A stretch of DNA of 64,000 bases, taken from the NCBI GenBank assembly GCA_964354345.1, contig CAYGZL010000057.1, positions 1-64,000 of the forward strand. Reading direction: 5' to 3'. This document shows, one piece after another, positions 60,928-64,000 of the stretch; the first letter of the stretch is position 1; every line of letters begins with the position of its first letter. A model generated the notes under the pieces. That model was not told the origin of the DNA. It did not search any database and saw only the letters and a list, made by a program, of their open reading frames with translations. Both the position numbers and the translations under genes were made by a program. Origin of the DNA: CAYGZL01 sp964354345. GTDB lineage: Bacteria; Chloroflexota; Anaerolineae; Anaerolineales; UBA4823.

Positions 60928-61186
60928 GTTTCAATCGACCTGGGAGATATTTTCTTTTCAATGTGCTTCCAGCTGCGACGATTGTTGCGTAAAGCCATTT
61001 TATGCGATCACCCCGGCGTGTTTTTAAGAGATGAGTCGATCGAACAGACGCTGATTTGGAGGGCTTCTTGGTAGAAGTGCTAGGTAATTTCTAGGTCAGT
61101 GTGCCGGAATTAAGCATCCTTGAATACCGCAGTGGTGGTAAACTTAATCGGGTATTAAAACATTAATCAATCGGCAGGCAAACGCC
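60928..61186. other. Intergenic stretch upstream of the PP2C-like gene
   Basis: No supported gene is seen. A Cys-rich frame that reads FQCASSCDDCCVKPFY near 60945-61030 has no start codon and stops after about 40 residues, so I do not call it. The 3' part is AT-rich and probably holds the promoter of the next gene. Confidence 0.4.
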
Positions 61187-62836
61187 ATGTCTTCCATACT
61201 AAATCGAACTGAAATTACCTCTCCTCAAACCCGCGATTTACCGGTCACCCGTAACAAACGAGAGTTGTTTTGCTATCGTTATGCGTCTGCCCGTTCGCGC
61301 GATATCCGTAAAGCCGATGGAGTGGGTCGGGATTTCCTGGCCATTCGGGAGGATAGTCTTCGACTGGCTTTCGCTTTGTGTGATGGTGTGAGTCAATCCT
61401 TTTTCAGCGACCTGGCAGCGCGCTTGTTGGGCGAGGCTTTGTTGGACTGGTTTTGGGAGCGGACAGCTCCCACATCTGATGAAACCAGCTTAAAGGGTGG
61501 ATTGTCTACTTTATTACAGTCTCTGCCTGGTCCGGTGACGATCCAGGTGCTGACCTACGCGATCCCAGATGAAACGAATGATGAGCTCCGCAATGAATGG
61601 GAAGAAAAGCGCGCTCAGGGTAGCCAGAGCACCTTCATTGCAGGATTACTTGACTGGTCGGCAAACCGCTTGTTGCTGGCCTGGATGGGTGAATCCCGCT
61701 TGAGATTATGGCACAACCCAAATGAAGAAATAACCCAACAACTCGGGAGTATCATAAATCCTGATGAGTGTTGGTCGAGTCTGAAAGGACCCCTGGGTGA
61801 GTTACACACGGTAGTCTTGCCGATGTCCCCCAATTTTAGCCTGGCGGTTTACTCGGATGGCTTATCCCGCCTGGATCCAGCTCCAGTGCACCAAATGAGC
61901 GATCGGGCGATCCAGGAATATATGACCATGGCTGACGAGGCGCCGGTTAATGACGATCTAAGCCTGTTACAAGTCTGGCTGGGTGCACCTCCGCCAGTTG
62001 TTGTCGCTTTACCGGACCCACATGCCCGATTAATCGAGCAGGCGGGCAGTTTACTACTCGATTGGCAGCCAGTAGCTGGCGCAAACGCGTACGAGATCAA
62101 ATGCCTGCCTGAACCCGTTCGCCGCTTGGGAGCCAAAAAATCACCGGTCAAAATCCCTGAGGAATGGCGTACAGCCTTGCCCTGCACAGTACAAGTACGT
62201 GGTTGGAGAGGTCACGAACCTGGCGACTGGAGCGCCGTGCTATCCTTGCCACCCCTACCACCTTCTCCACTACCACCGGTTCAAGACCGTAGCGAGTTAC
62301 TGGTAGTGGAGGAGGAGATCGTTAGCGCTCAACCCGAGGCACCAACTGAAACAAGCGCCCCCGAGGTGACTGAATTGCCCGAAGAAGTGTTGCAGGAAAC
62401 TGCAGCCGAACCAGAGCGGAAAAGGCGGTCGAGCCTCTTTCTGTGGCTGATCCTGAGCCTGATCGGTTTGGGCTTGATCGGACTGGTTGGTTTAGCCTGG
62501 GCGATGGGCGTCTTTCCAGGAGGCAAACCCACTCCAACGGCGACCGTGGCGCAGATTCTGATCGCTACTCCCAACCCATTCCCACCGCCTGATACAGCGA
62601 CTGTTCCATCCGTTTTATATCCCTCACCGACGCCTAATCCAGCCACTTTTACGCCCGTGATAACCTCAAGTCCGACAATCACCTCGACGTCGACCGGCGT
62701 CAGCTCGCCAACCGCAACGGCCTCATCAACACCATCCCTGGTCTCCGCTACTCCTTCGCCCACGGCGACAGCTACTTATGGCAGGCGGAAGGTTACACCT
62801 GAACCTACCCCAACCCGGACGAAGAAACCGGGTTAG
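61187..62836 (+). CDS. Membrane PP2C-like protein phosphatase with PT-rich tail
   Basis: A 549-aa protein. Residues about 30-275 show a PP2C-like fold: FALCDGVSQSFFSDLAAR (metal Asp66-Gly67), FIAGLLDW and LLLAWMGESRLRLWH in place of the usual V-x-N-x-G-D-S-R, then AVYSDGLSRL and NDDLSLLQVWLG (third metal Asp region). The GDSR motif is altered to GESR, so catalysis may be impaired or altered. A Pro-rich linker, one TM helix (about 412-435) and a Pro/Thr/Ser-rich extracytoplasmic tail follow. It could oppose the two Ser/Thr kinases in the window. Start ATG 61187 lacks a strong ribosome site. Confidence 0.72.
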   Translation: MSSILNRTEITSPQTRDLPVTRNKRELFCYRYASARSRDIRKADGVGRDFLAIREDSLRLAFALCDGVSQSFFSDLAARLLGEALLDWFWERTAPTSDETSLKGGLSTLLQSLPGPVTIQVLTYAIPDETNDELRNEWEEKRAQGSQSTFIAGLLDWSANRLLLAWMGESRLRLWHNPNEEITQQLGSIINPDECWSSLKGPLGELHTVVLPMSPNFSLAVYSDGLSRLDPAPVHQMSDRAIQEYMTMADEAPVNDDLSLLQVWLGAPPPVVVALPDPHARLIEQAGSLLLDWQPVAGANAYEIKCLPEPVRRLGAKKSPVKIPEEWRTALPCTVQVRGWRGHEPGDWSAVLSLPPLPPSPLPPVQDRSELLVVEEEIVSAQPEAPTETSAPEVTELPEEVLQETAAEPERKRRSSLFLWLILSLIGLGLIGLVGLAWAMGVFPGGKPTPTATVAQILIATPNPFPPPDTATVPSVLYPSPTPNPATFTPVITSSPTITSTSTGVSSPTATASSTPSLVSATPSPTATATYGRRKVTPEPTPTRTKKPG

Positions 62837-62898
62837 CACTCCATTCGACCAGTTGTTCTGGACGGTTGCTGATTCAGCTTAGTTTACGTTCCCGCGCT

Positions 62899-64000
62899 TT
62901 ACGGACCGGACGATCCTGATTTTAGCGGTTGCGAATCGCTCGCTACCTGGCGAGGGGGGATTTTTGCTATTTTATTCCAGCGTGAATATTGGTAATTGAT
63001 TTCCTTTATCCGCGCTTTCAGCGATTCGCTGATAGCCTCCGTGGTCATCCGCCAGGTCCAGTTACCGCTGGGGTAACCAGGATAATTCATGCGCGCTTCG
63101 TTGCCCAGGTCCAGGAAGTCCTGCATCGGCGCCAGCGCAAATACAGATCCTGAACTCCAGCAGGCGCGGATCAGGTCCCAGGCAACCTCACTGCCGGAGC
63201 GATTCAGGTAGCGCCGGTAGTTGGATTTCTCCTCCTCCTGGACGCGCTCATACCAACCCCGCGCCGTATCATTGTCGTGCGTACCGGTATAAACAACGCA
63301 ATTTTGTGGGTAATTGTGCGGTAGGAATGGATCTTCAGGCGTGGCAGCAAAGGCGAACTGGAGCACTTTCATCCCGGGCAGGTTGAAGGAATCGCGCAGT
63401 TCGACCACATCGGGTGTAATGACACCTAAATCCTCGGCAATGATCGGCAAATCGCCCAGAGCTTCCCGCACGGTGCGGAACAGGTCTTTGCCGGGTGCAG
63501 GCACCCAATGCCCTTGGATGGCTGTTGTTTCCTTCCCGGGCACTTCCCAATAACCGGCGAAACCGCGAAAGTGATCCATGCGGATGATGTCTACCAGCTT
63601 CAGCACGGCCTGAATGCGCTCCAGCCACCAGGCATAATGGCTGGCGGTATGTACTTCCCAGCGATAGAGCGGATTCCCCCACAATTGACCGGTAGCTGAA
63701 AAGTAATCGGGCGGGACGCCAGCGACGACTGTGGGCATTCCCAAAGCATCCAGGTAAAACAACTCAGGGTGCGCCCAGACGTCGGAGCTATCATGGGCGA
63801 CGAAGATTGGGATGTCACCGATGATCTGGATATTTTTCTCAGCAGCGTGGGCTTTCAACCTGCCCCATTGGCGGAAGAACAGGAACTGGCGGAATATTTG
63901 GCGTTGGATTTGGGTGCTCAGTTTTTGGCGCGCCTGGGCCAATGAAATTAAATCACGCTGGCGCAGCGGAGCCTCCCAGGTGGTCCAAGGTTGACCGAGG
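62899..64000 (-). CDS. malQ: 4-alpha-glucanotransferase, C-terminal part (cut by window edge)
   Basis: The last 367 or so codons of a GH77 amylomaltase. The open frame runs past the window edge (LGQPWTTWEAPLRQRDL before the visible core). Motifs are IIGDIPIFVAHDSSDVWAHP, IRMDHFRGFAGYWEVP with the nucleophile Asp, IAEDLGVITPDV with the acid/base Glu, and YTGTHDNDTARGW with the third Asp. It transfers glucan units between maltodextrins. The final 25 residues are basic and low in similarity. The N-terminus and start lie outside the window. Confidence 0.93.
   Translation of the reverse strand, partial: LGQPWTTWEAPLRQRDLISLAQARQKLSTQIQRQIFRQFLFFRQWGRLKAHAAEKNIQIIGDIPIFVAHDSSDVWAHPELFYLDALGMPTVVAGVPPDYFSATGQLWGNPLYRWEVHTASHYAWWLERIQAVLKLVDIIRMDHFRGFAGYWEVPGKETTAIQGHWVPAPGKDLFRTVREALGDLPIIAEDLGVITPDVVELRDSFNLPGMKVLQFAFAATPEDPFLPHNYPQNCVVYTGTHDNDTARGWYERVQEEEKSNYRRYLNRSGSEVAWDLIRACWSSGSVFALAPMQDFLDLGNEARMNYPGYPSGNWTWRMTTEAISESLKARIKEINYQYSRWNKIAKIPPRQVASDSQPLKSGSSGP

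Noticed and set aside
60940..61030. Cys-rich reading frame FQCASSCDDCCVKPFY
   Set aside because: No start codon, about 40 residues long, and it overlaps the end of the zinc-ribbon gene in another frame.

Overview
The window reads as a chromosomal segment of a Chloroflexota bacterium, most likely class Anaerolineae. This is an inference from gene style: Ser/Thr kinases and a PP2C-like protein with Pro/Thr-rich linkers and TolB-type propellers, FHA domains fused to an ABC-2 exporter, GDC-type SGNH lipoproteins, and many GTG/TTG starts with GGAGG-type ribosome sites. No rRNA, tRNA or CRISPR array was found. One insertion sequence tail lies at the left edge, and a 4-alpha-glucanotransferase runs off the right edge.

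Layout. 1-2.7 kb: end of an IS3-type transposase, a hairpin made of two facing DnaA-box-like sequences, a 5'-truncated secreted Ig-like protein gene, and about 0.8 kb without genes. 2.7-12.6 kb: UroD-family protein, DedA-like membrane protein, glycosyltransferase, triple-FHA ABC exporter, coiled-coil lipoprotein and a membrane Ser/Thr kinase. 12.7-26.2 kb: epimerase, enolase-superfamily enzyme, an HpnI/HpnK-like glycolipid pair with a GT39-like membrane enzyme and a ParB-like protein, two SGNH proteins, and a minus-strand kinase-ACP-fatty acyl-AMP ligase operon. 26.3-34.4 kb: gyrB, divergent from a complete branched-chain amino acid importer (livKHMGF) whose leader carries a promoter and an attenuator-like terminator. 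34.4-37.6 kb: a CinA-like protein with a degenerate C-terminal domain, and an MTA/SAH deaminase fused to a CYTH domain.

37.6-50.7 kb is a minus-strand ion-homeostasis island: DUF697-like protein, KdpD-like kinase, KdpE-like regulator, KimA-like permease, unrecognised soluble protein, second KimA-like permease, P2-type ATPase and two TrkA proteins. KdpFABC is absent. An in-frame amber codon cuts a zinc ribbon off the first protein of the island.

50.9-64 kb: nucleotide salvage (tdk, hpt), a CCA/poly(A) polymerase-family protein, a tightly overlapping operon (histidine kinase, regulator, double XRE, GNAT, lipase), a DsbA-like protein, DUF554 plus cobalamin adenosyltransferase, small zinc ribbons, a membrane PP2C-like protein and malQ. 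Phospho-signalling is the recurring theme: two kinases, an FHA-gated exporter, one phosphatase and two two-component systems. The strongest candidates for undescribed biology are the FHA exporter/lipoprotein/kinase module, the kinase-ACP-FAAL operon, the potassium island with its unknown soluble protein, the deaminase-CYTH fusion, the livK leader and the amber-split zinc ribbon.
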